From positions 124,001 through 188,000 of the forward strand of contig DVFL01000019.1 in assembly GCA_018713255.1 (NCBI GenBank): DNA of 64,000 nt, read 5' to 3'. A program made the translations under genes and the position numbers. This stretch comes from Candidatus Cottocaccamicrobium excrementipullorum. GTDB lineage: Bacteria; Bacillota; Clostridia; Lachnospirales; Lachnospiraceae. This document shows positions 33,175-42,636 of this stretch, piece by piece (within the stretch, counting starts at the first letter, position 1; every line of letters begins with the position of its first letter). The notes beneath the pieces are model-generated. The model ran no database searches. It saw only the letters and a list, made by a program, of their open reading frames with translations, and was not told where the DNA came from.

Positions 33175-35664
33175 TTATTTGCTCCTCTTTCGGGAACCGG
33201 TCAGATCCACAACCGCCTGAACAAGCCCCTGGACAGTGGCTTCTTTTGCTGTCACACAAGCTTCCCGTCCATATTCCTTCAGCGCTTTTTCACAGGCTTC
33301 TCCGATACAAACTACAGGCGTATCCTCCGGCAGCTCCATTCCTCCTTCAAAAAAGGCACGGACTCCAGAGGCGCTGGCAAATACCGCCACATCAACACTT
33401 TCCCCCGCCGCTTCTTCCACTTTTCCTCTTACATCATAAATTGGAAGATCCTGAAAGGAAATACCTGCAGCTGACAGCACCTCCCCCAGCTCCTTGGAAC
33501 CTTGAACCGCCCGCGGAATCAGCACTCGGTCCTCTGGACCGAGTTTCGCCGCCAGTCCTCTGGCAAGCTCTCTGGTATTAAAAATTTCCGGCATATAATC
33601 CCATGTGAGGCCGTGCCGCCTGAGCTCTTCTCCAGTTCCCCGGCCTACCACCCCTAACTTTAGATGGGCAAAACTCCGAAGATCCAGTCCTGATCCTTCC
33701 TTCAACAGCTTCTGCAGACATTCCAGATACAGGCGAATGCCATTTGCGCTGGTAAAAACCAGCCAGGTAAATTCCTTTAAGCGGCGGAAACTTTCCTCAC
33801 ATTCCTGTTGGTTTACGGGAACAACTTCCATGGAGCACAGCACCTTCACCCTTGCTCCCTGCTGTTCCAACAAAGAAGTCAGCTCCTCTTTCAGATGAGC
33901 CGTCCCTGTAATGCCAACCCTCACTCCCTCCAGATTTCCTGAAGATCCATTTTTCGGCGCCAGGTCAATTCCCGCCGTCTCTCCCACTACAATCACTGCC
34001 GGCGCTTTAAGCCCTTCCGCCTTCGTCTTTTCCCAGATTTCCTTAAGCTTTCCCCGGACAGTTCTCTGGCTGGGGAGAGTTCCCTCCTGAATCACTGCTG
34101 CCGGCGTCATAGGATCGACTCCCTGAGCGATAAGCCCATCTGCAATCTCTTTTAAATGGCTGAGCCCCATAAGAAACACCTTGGTGCCTCCCTGGCTGCC
34201 CAGATGATAAAACTCCTCTGGAAGGCCTCCATCCTTTCGGGTATGACCTGTAATCACATGAAAACTGCGGCTTACCCTTCGATGAGTAATCGGAATTCCC
34301 GCCGCCGACAGTGCAGCCACCGCCGAGGTAACTCCCGGCACCACCTGCCAGGGAATCCCCGCCGCATTCAGGGCCAAAGCCTCTTCTCCGCCCCGGCCAA
34401 ACACAAAGGGATCTCCGCCCTTCAGCCGAACTACCTGTTTTCCTTCCTGGGCTTTGGCAATCAGAAGGCGGTTGATCTCCTCCTGCTCCATAGAATGCCT
34501 TCCCTTTTCCTTTCCCACGAAAAGGAGCTGGCATCCTTCCCTTCTCACATCCAGCAGCCCTTTGTCCACCAGATGATCATAGACAATGCAGTCGCAATTT
34601 TTCAGCAGCCTGGCCCCTTTTACGGTAATCAGGCCGGGGTCTCCAGGCCCCGCTCCCACCAGCCACACAAATCCTTTGGCCGTCTCAGGAGAAGTACTTT
34701 CTTTCCCCTCTAAAAGCAGGGCCAAATCATCTGCCGCCCTGCAGACGGCCTGACATGCCTCTTCCCAGGAAGAAAACGCCGCCTTCTTCTTTCCTCGTCT
34801 CACCATTTCTCCCCGCTTTAAGATTCCTTCCAGGGTAAGCGTTCCATGAAACCAGCCGGTTAACTCCAGCCTGCAGTGTACTCCGATGGGCTCATGACAT
34901 CCTGCATTTAAATCTTCAAGGACCCGGCGCTCCCCCAGAAAACGGACCCAGGTTTCTTGATGGCATATTGCTCTGGCCATCTCATTGGCTGGATTTCCCT
35001 CATAACCTTCAATGGCCAAAATTCCCTGCCCCGCTGCAGGAATCATCTCCTCCGTGGAAAAATAGTAAAACTCATACTGATCCGGCCGAAGAGTTTCAAT
35101 CTCCAGCCGTTTAAGTCCTGCTGCCGCCAGAATAATTCCGTCAAATTCTCCCTGATCCAGGCGGTCAAGCCGTGTGAGCACGTTTCCCCGAAGATTTTCA
35201 CACACTACCTTGGTCCCCGGCCAGAGTTTTTCTCCAAGGATTTCCATCTGCAGCTTCCGCCTAAGGCTGGAGGTGCCGATGCTCACCTGCTTGATTGTTC
35301 CCTGTGAAAGCTGGTTTAACAGTCCCTCCTTTTTTCTGGTTACCAGTACGTCTCTGGGATCCTCTCCCGGAAGCACTGCCAGAATCCCCAGACCTTCCCC
35401 AAGGACAGCAGGAAGATCCTTCGTGCTGTGGACGGCAAAATCTATCTCGTGACTTTGGAGAGCTTCCTCGAATTCCGAAATAAACACGCCCTTCCCGCCA
35501 AAGGAAAGAAGAGGTTTGTCCAAAATCTTGTCCCCCAGGGTTTTTCTCCCCACTATTCTGGTATGGATTTCCGGAAAAGCGTCCTTTAATGCCTGAGCTG
35601 CCAGTTCCGTCTGAACCAGCGCCAGCCGGCTCTCCCTGCTTCCCAGCTGAATTACGGTTTTCAT
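33175..35664 (-). CDS. Fused HemC-CobA-HemD (porphobilinogen deaminase / uroporphyrinogen-III methyltransferase / synthase)
   Basis: A single 829-residue chain carries three consecutive enzymes. Residues 1-~310 are hydroxymethylbilane synthase, with the dipyrromethane-binding Cys256 in NAGCHEPIG and HSTKDLP. Residues ~332-570 are uroporphyrinogen-III C-methyltransferase, with the SAM loop GAGPGDPG at 337-344 and RLKGGDPFVFGRGGEE. Residues ~581-829 are uroporphyrinogen-III synthase (VRVGITGT, VFTSANGIRLYLE, VFASASGVRAFF). Together they take porphobilinogen to precorrin-2. It overlaps the upstream dehydrogenase gene by 4 bp, and the pair would yield sirohydrochlorin/siroheme or feed cobalamin. 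CobA-HemD fusions are well known in Clostridia; addition of HemC is less common. Confidence 0.93.
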   Translation of the reverse strand: MKTVIQLGSRESRLALVQTELAAQALKDAFPEIHTRIVGRKTLGDKILDKPLLSFGGKGVFISEFEEALQSHEIDFAVHSTKDLPAVLGEGLGILAVLPGEDPRDVLVTRKKEGLLNQLSQGTIKQVSIGTSSLRRKLQMEILGEKLWPGTKVVCENLRGNVLTRLDRLDQGEFDGIILAAAGLKRLEIETLRPDQYEFYYFSTEEMIPAAGQGILAIEGYEGNPANEMARAICHQETWVRFLGERRVLEDLNAGCHEPIGVHCRLELTGWFHGTLTLEGILKRGEMVRRGKKKAAFSSWEEACQAVCRAADDLALLLEGKESTSPETAKGFVWLVGAGPGDPGLITVKGARLLKNCDCIVYDHLVDKGLLDVRREGCQLLFVGKEKGRHSMEQEEINRLLIAKAQEGKQVVRLKGGDPFVFGRGGEEALALNAAGIPWQVVPGVTSAVAALSAAGIPITHRRVSRSFHVITGHTRKDGGLPEEFYHLGSQGGTKVFLMGLSHLKEIADGLIAQGVDPMTPAAVIQEGTLPSQRTVRGKLKEIWEKTKAEGLKAPAVIVVGETAGIDLAPKNGSSGNLEGVRVGITGTAHLKEELTSLLEQQGARVKVLCSMEVVPVNQQECEESFRRLKEFTWLVFTSANGIRLYLECLQKLLKEGSGLDLRSFAHLKLGVVGRGTGEELRRHGLTWDYMPEIFNTRELARGLAAKLGPEDRVLIPRAVQGSKELGEVLSAAGISFQDLPIYDVRGKVEEAAGESVDVAVFASASGVRAFFEGGMELPEDTPVVCIGEACEKALKEYGREACVTAKEATVQGLVQAVVDLTGSRKRSK

Positions 35665-36299
35665 CTTTCCTTATCTCTCCTCTCGTCCCAGTTCGTTAAT
35701 TCTTCCTGAACCATCTGCCAGGTAAGATGTCCCTCCTGCTGAAGCCCTTTTTGAAGCAGCTCTCGAAAAAAAGCCTCCCGCTCTTTCTGGGTTCCAATTT
35801 GTTCCATAACCAGAGGGCGAAATCTTCCCAGGGTCTCTGCCAGCTCTCCAAAATATGCTGGAATCTGCTTTTGTATCTGTTCCCGCAAATATCTGGCAGC
35901 CGCCGGACTTTGCCCTCCAGTAGAAATTCCCACCACCACATCTTTCTGTCTGGCCAGAGCAGGAAAATAGAAGGTGCAGAGAGCTTTATCATCCGCGGTA
36001 TTAACAGGAATATTCCGCTCCCGGCAGAAAGCGAACACCTCTTCATGAAGCTGATGATCGTCAGAAGCGCAGATTACTACCTCCGCCCATTCCGCATCAG
36101 ACGGTTCTGCCTTCCGCAAAAAGATCTCTCCTTTTTCCTCCCCGAATTTCTGCAGTTCCCTGCATACTTCAGGAGCAATTACCCGTACTCTGGCTCCATA
36201 TTCCGCCATCGCTTCCGCCTTTCGAAAGGCCACCTTCCCGCCGCCGATAATCAGGCATCGTCTGTCTTCCATCTCCACAAATAAAGGAAAATACGCCAT
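35661..36299 (-). CDS. Precorrin-2 dehydrogenase / sirohydrochlorin ferrochelatase-type protein
   Basis: A 212-residue protein matching the N-terminal (Met8p/CysG-N, SirC) module that oxidises precorrin-2 to sirohydrochlorin with NAD+ and in some members inserts iron. An NAD-binding Rossmann loop IIGGGKVAFRKAEAM lies at ~17-31. Other motifs are VICASDDHQLHEEV, NTADDKALCTFYFPAL and STGGQSPAAARYLREQI. It overlaps the fused HemC-CobA-HemD gene by 4 bp, so the product passes along one operon. Whether it also has chelatase activity cannot be told from sequence. Confidence 0.9.
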   Translation of the reverse strand: MAYFPLFVEMEDRRCLIIGGGKVAFRKAEAMAEYGARVRVIAPEVCRELQKFGEEKGEIFLRKAEPSDAEWAEVVICASDDHQLHEEVFAFCRERNIPVNTADDKALCTFYFPALARQKDVVVGISTGGQSPAAARYLREQIQKQIPAYFGELAETLGRFRPLVMEQIGTQKEREAFFRELLQKGLQQEGHLTWQMVQEELTNWDERRDKER

Positions 36300-36320
36300 G
36301 CTCTTTTTCTCCCGTCTTGC

Positions 36321-36377
36321 ATAAAAGGGCTGTTCAGACGCGCTCCGCCTTCTCGCGGCCGCTTTTCTGACAGCCCT
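36321..36377 (-). terminator. Terminator of the amino acid ABC transporter operon
   Basis: Minus-strand arms GGGCTGTCAGA and TCTGAACAGCCC enclose a GC-rich loop and are followed by TTTTATG. It lies 18 bp after the ATPase stop and upstream of the siroheme gene. Confidence 0.8.
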
Positions 36378-36394
36378 TATCTTGTTATTCTGCT

Positions 36395-37141
36395 TTACAG
36401 CACCTTGCTTAAAAACGACTTTAATCTGTCATTCTTTGGATGTCCAAAGAATTCCTCCGGCGGAGCCTCTTCCAGGAAATTTCCGCCTTCCATAAACATT
36501 ACCCGAGTGGCTACCTCTCTGGCAAAGCCCATCTCATGGGTAACCACCACCATTGTCATATGCTCTCTGGCCAGTTCTCTCATAACATTCAGCACTTCGC
36601 CAACCATTTCCGGATCAAGAGCCGAAGTAGGCTCGTCAAACAGCATTACGTCCGGCTTCATGGCCAGCGCCCGTACAATGGCAATTCGCTGCTTCTGTCC
36701 GCCGGAAAGCTGGCTGGGATAAGCATCGGCTCGGTCCGCCAGACCTACTCTCTGGAGGAGAGACATGGCTGTGGCTTCCGCCTCCTCCTTGCTTTTATTC
36801 TGCAGCTTCATGGGAGCCAGAGTAAGGTTCTTCATAATATTCATATGGGGAAACAGATTAAACTGCTGGAATACCATCCCCATTTTCTGACGGTGCTGGT
36901 CAATATCCACTTTCGGCCCGGTAATATCCGTCCCTTCAAAGTAAATGTGACCAGAAGTAGGTTCCTCCAGCCGGTTTAAACATCTAAGGAAGGTACTTTT
37001 TCCTGAACCGGAAGGGCCAACCACAAATACCACATCACCTTTGTAAATATCTACATTGACCCCTTCCAGCACTGTACTGCTGCCAAATTTCTTTCCCAGG
37101 TTCTCCACACGGATCAATGGTTCTCTTCGATTAACGCTCAC
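36395..37141 (-). CDS. glnQ: Polar amino acid ABC transporter ATPase (GlnQ type)
   Basis: ATP-binding subunit of a polar amino acid importer. The 248 residues contain Walker [10 protein letters not shown] at 42-50, Q-loop [10 protein letters not shown], signature LSGGQKQR, Walker [13 protein letters not shown] and the H-loop VTHEMGFA, the set typical of GlnQ/HisP/ArtP. Its start overlaps the permease gene by 11 bp, so the two are translationally coupled. The symbol is by family; the substrate (Gln, Glu, Arg, Cys or similar) is not determined. Confidence 0.92.
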   Translation of the reverse strand: MSVNRREPLIRVENLGKKFGSSTVLEGVNVDIYKGDVVFVVGPSGSGKSTFLRCLNRLEEPTSGHIYFEGTDITGPKVDIDQHRQKMGMVFQQFNLFPHMNIMKNLTLAPMKLQNKSKEEAEATAMSLLQRVGLADRADAYPSQLSGGQKQRIAIVRALAMKPDVMLFDEPTSALDPEMVGEVLNVMRELAREHMTMVVVTHEMGFAREVATRVMFMEGGNFLEEAPPEEFFGHPKNDRLKSFLSKVL

Positions 37142-37811
37142 TTTGGCGAAGCCTCCTCTCCAGTATCTGGATCAGCCAGCTAAACAGCATAACCAATGCC
37201 AGGTAAATCAGCGCTACTGCAATTAACGGGGTAAATGCATCGTAGGTCCGGCTTCGAATAATATCGCCGCCCTTGGTCAGGTCCTGAAGGGCGATATAGC
37301 TTCCTACGGAAGTTTCCTTCAGCAGAGAAATAAACTCATTTCCCAACGCCGGCAAAACATTTTTCAATGCCTGAGGCATAATAATATACCACATGGTCTG
37401 CACATAATTAAATCCCAGACTGCGCCCCGCCTCAAACTGTCCTTGGTCAATGGACATAATGCCGCTTCGGAAAATCTCCGCCACATAAGCGCCGGAATTG
37501 ATTCCGAAAGAAATCACCGCCACGATCACTTTACTGATGTTCACCGAGCCAAAAATAACGAAGTAAATGATCATCAGCTGAACCAGCACCGGAGTACCTC
37601 GAATTACGGTTAAATATACCTTGCAGACTGCGTTGAGCACCTTCAGTTTTCCTGTTTTGTCATAGGTGGAGCGGACCACCGCTACCAAAAAACCGATGAC
37701 AATTCCAATGAGTACAGAAAAAAAAGTAACCTCCAGGGTGACCTGAAGGCCATCAGTGATATAGCGCCAACGGTCATCTTTAATGAAATTATCGTAAATC
37801 GCCTGACTCAT
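37131..37811 (-). CDS. Polar amino acid ABC transporter permease (HisM/GlnP type)
   Basis: A 226-residue inner-membrane permease of the HEQRo amino acid family. The signature [20 protein letters not shown] lies at the first helix; others are [27 protein letters not shown] and the EAA loop [21 protein letters not shown]. About five membrane segments are present. Stop and start overlap with the ATPase gene. Upstream, a long hairpin separates it from the binding-protein gene, which probably lowers permease expression relative to the binding protein. Confidence 0.94.
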   Translation of the reverse strand: MSQAIYDNFIKDDRWRYITDGLQVTLEVTFFSVLIGIVIGFLVAVVRSTYDKTGKLKVLNAVCKVYLTVIRGTPVLVQLMIIYFVIFGSVNISKVIVAVISFGINSGAYVAEIFRSGIMSIDQGQFEAGRSLGFNYVQTMWYIIMPQALKNVLPALGNEFISLLKETSVGSYIALQDLTKGGDIIRSRTYDAFTPLIAVALIYLALVMLFSWLIQILERRLRQSER

Positions 37812-37884
37812 CTTCTCCTTATCCCCCTGCCTTTCCTTATTTTATCCTTGCTTTGCCTCTCCCCGGTCAGACCTAACCTTCTTT

Positions 37885-37949
37885 GGCAGCGTTTTTGTCC
37901 GGCAGGAAACCCGAAACTCAGAAATTTCCTCTCAGACAAAAACGCTGCC
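37885..37949 (-). repeat. Intercistronic 15-bp inverted repeat between binding protein and permease
   Basis: Perfect 15-bp arms GGCAGCGTTTTTGTC (37885-37899) and GACAAAAACGCTGCC (37935-37949), with a 35-base loop that itself holds a GGAAA/TTTCC hairpin. It has no strong T run. The position suits an mRNA-stabilising or partially terminating element that keeps binding-protein transcripts in excess. Confidence 0.7.
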
Positions 37950-37996
37950 GCAACATGGGTGTCAGCAAGATCCTTCATATTGCGGCAAGCAGCTGA

Positions 37997-38875
37997 TTAT
38001 TCTGCAGTAATATACTTTGCAACAATGCTCTCCAACTCGCCGGAATCCTTCAGCTCAGCAATAGCAGCATTGATCTGATCCAGCAGTTCCGTATTTCCTT
38101 TCTTTACGGCGATGGCATACTCTTCCTCTGCATATGCAGTATCCAGAAGTTTTAAGCCCTCATTGTCTCCAACGAATACCTTTGCCGGCTCGTTGTCGAT
38201 GATCACCGCGTCTACCTTGCCCTGTACCAGAGCCTGAACCGCGTCTACTCCCTTGGGATAACGGTCAACATTCTCATCACCAAAATCATCGGTAGCATAC
38301 AGGTCGCCGGTAGTCCCCTGCTGTACGCCGATCTTCTTTCCAGCCAGATCATCTACGGAAGCGATGTCGCTGTCATTGGTAACAATAACGGACTGAACCG
38401 CCGTAGCATATGTATCAGAAAAATCTACGTTAACCAGACGATCTTCCGTAACCGTCATTCCTGCCGCCACGAAATCAGCCTTTCCAGACTGCAGCTCAGG
38501 AATCAGAGAATCAAAAGCAATATCTTCAATCACCAGATCCATTCCCATCTGATCAGCAATGGCTCCTGCAATCTCTGCATCAATCCCTACAATATCACTT
38601 CCATCAGGACCAACCTGGCTGCTGTCGTGATACTCATAAGGCGGGAACTCTGCATTGGTTGCCATCACCAAGGTACCGCCTGAAGCCTCCGTCTCATCTT
38701 CTGCTGCTTCTGTCTCCTCAGCAGCGCTGTCCCCTCCCTCTGCCGCAGTGGTGTCCTCTGCCGCTTCTGCTGCAGTGGTATCAGCAGTGGTCGTTCCTGT
38801 AGAAGAGCTTCCGCATGCTGCTAATGACACGGCGCAGATAGCTGCTGCCGCAGCAGTTAAAAATCTCTTTTTCAT
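37997..38875 (-). CDS. Polar amino acid ABC transporter substrate-binding lipoprotein
   Basis: A 292-residue SBP_bac_3 lipoprotein. The signal and lipobox (SLAACGS, Cys at ~21) are followed by a long acidic Thr/Ala/Glu-rich linker to residue ~66, then the binding domain: GTLVMATNAEFPPYEY, DIVGIDAEIAGAIADQMG, ADFVAAGMTVTEDRL, KIGVQQGTTGD and VDAVIIDNEPAKV. The Asp/Arg placement is that of polar amino acid binders. It has a good ribosome site and its own promoter, and is the first gene of the importer operon. Confidence 0.94.
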   Translation of the reverse strand: MKKRFLTAAAAAICAVSLAACGSSSTGTTTADTTAAEAAEDTTAAEGGDSAAEETEAAEDETEASGGTLVMATNAEFPPYEYHDSSQVGPDGSDIVGIDAEIAGAIADQMGMDLVIEDIAFDSLIPELQSGKADFVAAGMTVTEDRLVNVDFSDTYATAVQSVIVTNDSDIASVDDLAGKKIGVQQGTTGDLYATDDFGDENVDRYPKGVDAVQALVQGKVDAVIIDNEPAKVFVGDNEGLKLLDTAYAEEEYAIAVKKGNTELLDQINAAIAELKDSGELESIVAKYITAE

Positions 38876-39223
38876 AATCGTTTCCTCCTCAAATCAGCTG
38901 CAATTTTATGCAGTGAAGTTTATAAATGTACTGCTAACTTAATTCATTATATAGTATTCTGGAAAATAATCAAGTGGCATTTTGCCGGTTATTCCAGGAG
39001 AAGTTATTTTCATCTTTGCCGAACGCACAAATCCCGGCTCATTTCCCTTGCCTGGCTCAGAATAAACAGAGTATAAATGGAAATTCAGCGTTCCGAAGGT
39101 CATTCTGTTCAGCGCTGTCCTTGGCCTGATTTTCTTCTCTCCCCCCTGGAATTTTCTCCCAAACTGTGGTAAGATAAGGAAACCGGCGCCATGCCGGAAT
39201 TCATACACAGAGGACTAATCATT
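38876..39223. other. Intergenic region between divergent genes
   Basis: A 348-bp gap. It holds the promoter of the amino acid binding-protein gene (38946-38973). Near 39170-39185 there is a -10-like TAAGAT ahead of the plus-strand gene, without a convincing -35. I see no RNA gene, riboswitch or credible small ORF in the remainder. Confidence 0.5.
38946..38973 (-). promoter_or_regulatory. Promoter of the amino acid ABC transporter operon
   Basis: Minus strand -35 TTGATT (38968-38973), 16-base spacer, -10 TATAAT (38946-38951). The transcript would start near 38939 with a ~60-base leader. Confidence 0.7.
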
Positions 39224-39859
39224 ATGACTGGAAAAACGCACTTAACTGCGGGAACCGCCGCTGCTCTCTGCCTGTTAAGGCCAGATTCACCTGGCAAATG
39301 GGTGGTCTGCACTGCTGCCGCTGCCGTTGGAGCGGTAATCTGCGATGTGGATGTGAGCACCTCGGACTCCCGAGAAACCTTAAATCAAATCACGGCCCTG
39401 ACCTTATTGTCCGTGCTGGCGGTCTGTCTGGCGGAATTCTGGTTCCACCTGGGCATTTTAAGAAATTTCAATCGGGAAAGCAGCTGGTTTCGGCTGATTT
39501 CCGGGTTTCTGGCTCTCCTTGTACTGTGCTCCTGGGGGAAAACCCGGCCTCACCGCTCCTTTATGCATTCTCTTCCCTGTCTGGTCTTATTAAGCGGAAT
39601 CATCGGATACATCTATCCCGCTCTGGTTCCAGGCTTTTTTATTGGGATGGGATCTCATATTGTATTGGATCTGCTGAATTATAAAGGAGTGCGCCTTCTC
39701 TATCCCTTGAAATTCAAGCTCAGCTTCTCATTATGCAGTTCCCATGGACTGGTTAACCGGATGATCGCAAAATGCGGAGCAGGTATATTTTCCTTAGTAT
39801 CCTTTATCCTGTTCCTCTCTTATGTGCTCACTCCCCTGGCTGCCCGAAAGGGCTTTTAA
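39224..39859 (+). CDS. YdjM/DUF457-type membrane-bound metal-dependent hydrolase
   Basis: A 211-residue membrane protein of the YdjM/DUF457 family. The start is set at ATG 39224 (MTGKTHLTAG), since family members begin with this His-containing segment; AGAGGA lies upstream. Conserved features are GKTHLTAG, AVICDVDVSTSD (acidic cluster), RPHRSFMHS and GMGSHIVLDLLNYKGVRLLYP, with His/Asp residues at the membrane face suggesting a metal site. About five membrane segments are present. Related proteins are SOS- or phospholipase-associated in other bacteria, but the biochemical role is unproven. The next membrane gene follows 11 bp later. Confidence 0.8.
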   Translation: MTGKTHLTAGTAAALCLLRPDSPGKWVVCTAAAAVGAVICDVDVSTSDSRETLNQITALTLLSVLAVCLAEFWFHLGILRNFNRESSWFRLISGFLALLVLCSWGKTRPHRSFMHSLPCLVLLSGIIGYIYPALVPGFFIGMGSHIVLDLLNYKGVRLLYPLKFKLSFSLCSSHGLVNRMIAKCGAGIFSLVSFILFLSYVLTPLAARKGF

Positions 39860-39870
39860 GGAGGCTTTTT

Positions 39871-40731
39871 ATGCTGAACATTCTGGAAAGGCTTCTTTCT
39901 GCTACTGCATGGCCGATGACAACTCCATCTCCTTACTCCGCTTTTCATTTGCTGCTGGGCGCTCTGGGAATCGGAGCCGCAGCAGCAGCCGCCCGCCTGC
40001 TCTCTCGCCGCAATGCGGTGAAACCAGAAAGGGTGCTTTTTTTCTGCGGCCTTTTTCTGGCTTGCTCCGAACTATATAAACAACTTTTTCTGTATTTTCT
40101 CGTAAACAACAAGACCTACAACTGGTGGTATTTCCCCTTTCAGCTCTGCAGTACTCCCATGTACCTTTGTCTGATCTTTCCCTTCCTGAATCACAGCAGA
40201 AGAAATACTGCGCCGTTAAGAAAGATGACGCAGCATGCAGCCCCCGAACAGAAACCGGTTCTCTCATCAGGAACTGCCAGGGGAATCTGCGCCACTTTTC
40301 TCCAGGATTTCGGGCTGCTCGGCGGTTTTATGGCCCTATCCTTTCCGGAAGGATTCTTATATCCTTACTGGGCCTTGACCCTTCACGGCTTTATCTGGCA
40401 TTTTCTCCTGATCTTTATTGGATTGTACTGCTTTTTCCGGGGGCTTACCGACTTTGGAGAGCACGGATTTGCCAAAATCATTCCCCTTTATGCTGCATTC
40501 TGCCTCCTGGCCACCTTCATCAATACCGCCGTTCAGCTTACGGTTTATCCCGCCAGCTACGCCGATATGTTCTATATCAACTGTTTCTTCCCCTCTGAAC
40601 AGCCGGTTTTTCATCAAATTTCTCTGGCTCTTGGAAATGGATGGGGACATCTCGCTTATCTCCTGGCATCCTGCCTGGGGGCATTTTTCATTCATCATAT
40701 TCTGAAATTTTTCGCCAGAAAATCAGTATAA
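39871..40731 (+). CDS. Multi-pass membrane protein, YwaF/TMEM164-like
   Basis: A 286-residue integral membrane protein starting at ATG 39871 (MLNILERLL), with AAGGAGG immediately upstream; the longer frame overlaps the preceding gene. About seven hydrophobic segments are present. The segment WWYFPFQLCSTPMYLCLIFPF resembles the (L/F)xLCSxxMYL motif of YwaF/TMEM164-type proteins, and FPEGFLYPYWALTLHGFIWHFLL with its helix-embedded His fits too. A polar loop at ~108-140 carries charged residues. Coupled to the YdjM-type gene by an 11-bp gap. Assignment is by pattern only; function unknown. Confidence 0.65.
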   Translation: MLNILERLLSATAWPMTTPSPYSAFHLLLGALGIGAAAAAARLLSRRNAVKPERVLFFCGLFLACSELYKQLFLYFLVNNKTYNWWYFPFQLCSTPMYLCLIFPFLNHSRRNTAPLRKMTQHAAPEQKPVLSSGTARGICATFLQDFGLLGGFMALSFPEGFLYPYWALTLHGFIWHFLLIFIGLYCFFRGLTDFGEHGFAKIIPLYAAFCLLATFINTAVQLTVYPASYADMFYINCFFPSEQPVFHQISLALGNGWGHLAYLLASCLGAFFIHHILKFFARKSV

Positions 40732-40789
40732 AAGAGAAGTTTGCCGTGCTAAAATAAAGCTGTTATCGAACAAAAAGGAGTTAATCAAC

Positions 40790-42586
40790 ATGAAACAATC
40801 TCAAGATCTTCGCCGTCTCTTAGAGTCCATTGATCATAAAAGCTATCCGGCCTACAAATCTGCCCAGGGGCTTTATGATTTCGGCGATTACACCTTATCC
40901 ATTGATCACGTTCAGGGAGATCCTTTCGCCTCTCCCTCTAAAGTAAGCGTTGCCGTATCCCACCAGAAGGCTGGATATCCCGCCGCTTTATTCGACCAGC
41001 CCTGGAAGAAAACGGCCTTCGAGGATTATCTTGTCCGCCAGTTTGGACGGGAAATCGCTCAATTTAATTTTAAAGCCAAAGGTTCCGGAAAAAGCGGACT
41101 GATGGCGATCAGTACTCCCGGGCCGGAAATTCTCTCCCGGACCGCCTGTGAATGCAGCCCGAAAGGAATCACCCTTCGCTTTCAGATCGGCTTTCCTGCT
41201 TTTGGAAGAACCATCAACTCCGGCGAGCTGATTCGGATTTTATTTGACTTTCTTCCCCGTTCAGTAAGAAATGTGCTGTTTTACCGCAGCCGCAATCCTA
41301 AAGAAGTTCAGGCAGTTGCCTGGCTGGCAGAGGATCAGCAGTTTATCCGCGAAGAGTTAAAACGGCTTAATCTGGTCTCCTTTGTGGCTGATGGGGCCGT
41401 ATTAGCCAGGGAAAGCGGGATCTCCAGCCGGCCTATGAAGGAAAGCGTTCCCTTCACCTCTCCTGAAAGCCTGCGCCTTACCCTTGACCTTCCCCATCAC
41501 GGAAAGCTTTCCGGCATGGGCATTCCCAGGGGCATCACCTTAATTGTGGGAGGGGGCTATCACGGAAAATCCACCTTGCTGAAAGCCCTTGAACTTGGCG
41601 TTTACAATCACATCGCCGGAGACGGAAGAGAATACGTGATCACCGACGACACCGCCATGAAGCTGCGCGCAGAGGACGGAAGAAGCATTAATAACGTGGA
41701 CATCTCCCTGTTTATCAATGATCTGCCCAACAAAAAGAATACCAAAAACTTCTCCACCCCTGACGCCAGCGGAAGTACTTCCCAGGCAGCAGCCGTGGTA
41801 GAAGGCCTGGAATCAGGCAGCAAGGTATTTCTCATCGATGAGGATACTTCCGCCACTAACTTTATGGTCCGGGACGAATTGATGCAGCAGGTAATCAGCC
41901 GGGATAAAGAACCCATTACCCCCTTTATTGAACGAGCAAAAGGGCTCTATGAACAAGGCGGAGTCTCTACCGTTATGGTAGCGGGAAGCTCCGGAGCGTA
42001 TTTCTACATTGCTGACACGATTATTCAGATGGACTGTTACCGTCCCTTTGATATCACAGAACGGGCAAAAGAAGCCTGCCGACAGTTTGGTGAGGATCCC
42101 ACAGTTCATGCTCCCGCATTTCGTCTTCCATCCCCAGGGCGGCGTCTGATTGCCTCCGGCGCCTCCGCCGCGGTCTCTCCTGGGCGGAAAGACTCCAGCG
42201 CAGCCCTTTCCCAATATCCGCCGGAAAATGCCATTCCCAACCGCGGACGAGGCCGGGGCCATGAAGGAAGAGGCGGCCGGGAGGAGCGGATCAAAACCAA
42301 GGTGCACAAAGACACGCTTCAGGTAGGAAAAGAGGAAGTGGATCTTCGCTTTGTGGAGCAGTTAATTCACAGCGAACAGACCGCCGCCCTGGCACAGATG
42401 GTGCGCTGCTGCGTTTCCAAAGACCTGTTCTCCCGATTCAATATTGTTCAGATCGTAGATCAGCTGTGGAATCAAATCAACCGGGAAGGTCTAAGTTCCA
42501 TCGGGGACACCTCCTATGCCGCCATGGGGCTTTGCCTGCCCAGACGCCAGGAAATTTTTGCCTGTTTAAACCGTTATCGCGGGTAG
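40790..42586 (+). CDS. ABC-type ATPase of the PF09818 / MRB1590-like family
   Basis: A 598-residue soluble P-loop protein. The N-terminal ~230 residues form the family-specific domain (SYPAYKSAQGLYDFGDYTL, FPAFGRTI). The ATPase core follows with Walker A GGGYHGKST at ~254-262, Walker B VFLIDEDTSATNF at ~346-358 and VAGSSGAYF as switch-like segment. An Arg/Gly-rich linker (RGRGRGHEGRGGREER, ~482-497) precedes a C-terminal domain ending PRRQEIFACLNRYRG. Relatives include trypanosomal MRB1590, a toroidal RNA-binding ATPase, which fits the RG-rich nucleic acid-binding-like segment. Bacterial function is not established. It has an AAGGAG site 58 bp after the YwaF-like gene. Confidence 0.85.
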   Translation: MKQSQDLRRLLESIDHKSYPAYKSAQGLYDFGDYTLSIDHVQGDPFASPSKVSVAVSHQKAGYPAALFDQPWKKTAFEDYLVRQFGREIAQFNFKAKGSGKSGLMAISTPGPEILSRTACECSPKGITLRFQIGFPAFGRTINSGELIRILFDFLPRSVRNVLFYRSRNPKEVQAVAWLAEDQQFIREELKRLNLVSFVADGAVLARESGISSRPMKESVPFTSPESLRLTLDLPHHGKLSGMGIPRGITLIVGGGYHGKSTLLKALELGVYNHIAGDGREYVITDDTAMKLRAEDGRSINNVDISLFINDLPNKKNTKNFSTPDASGSTSQAAAVVEGLESGSKVFLIDEDTSATNFMVRDELMQQVISRDKEPITPFIERAKGLYEQGGVSTVMVAGSSGAYFYIADTIIQMDCYRPFDITERAKEACRQFGEDPTVHAPAFRLPSPGRRLIASGASAAVSPGRKDSSAALSQYPPENAIPNRGRGRGHEGRGGREERIKTKVHKDTLQVGKEEVDLRFVEQLIHSEQTAALAQMVRCCVSKDLFSRFNIVQIVDQLWNQINREGLSSIGDTSYAAMGLCLPRRQEIFACLNRYRG

Positions 42587-42636
42587 CAGGGAATATAATG
42601 CTGCCTGCGACTTAAGCATTCAAGAGGTTAACGTTT

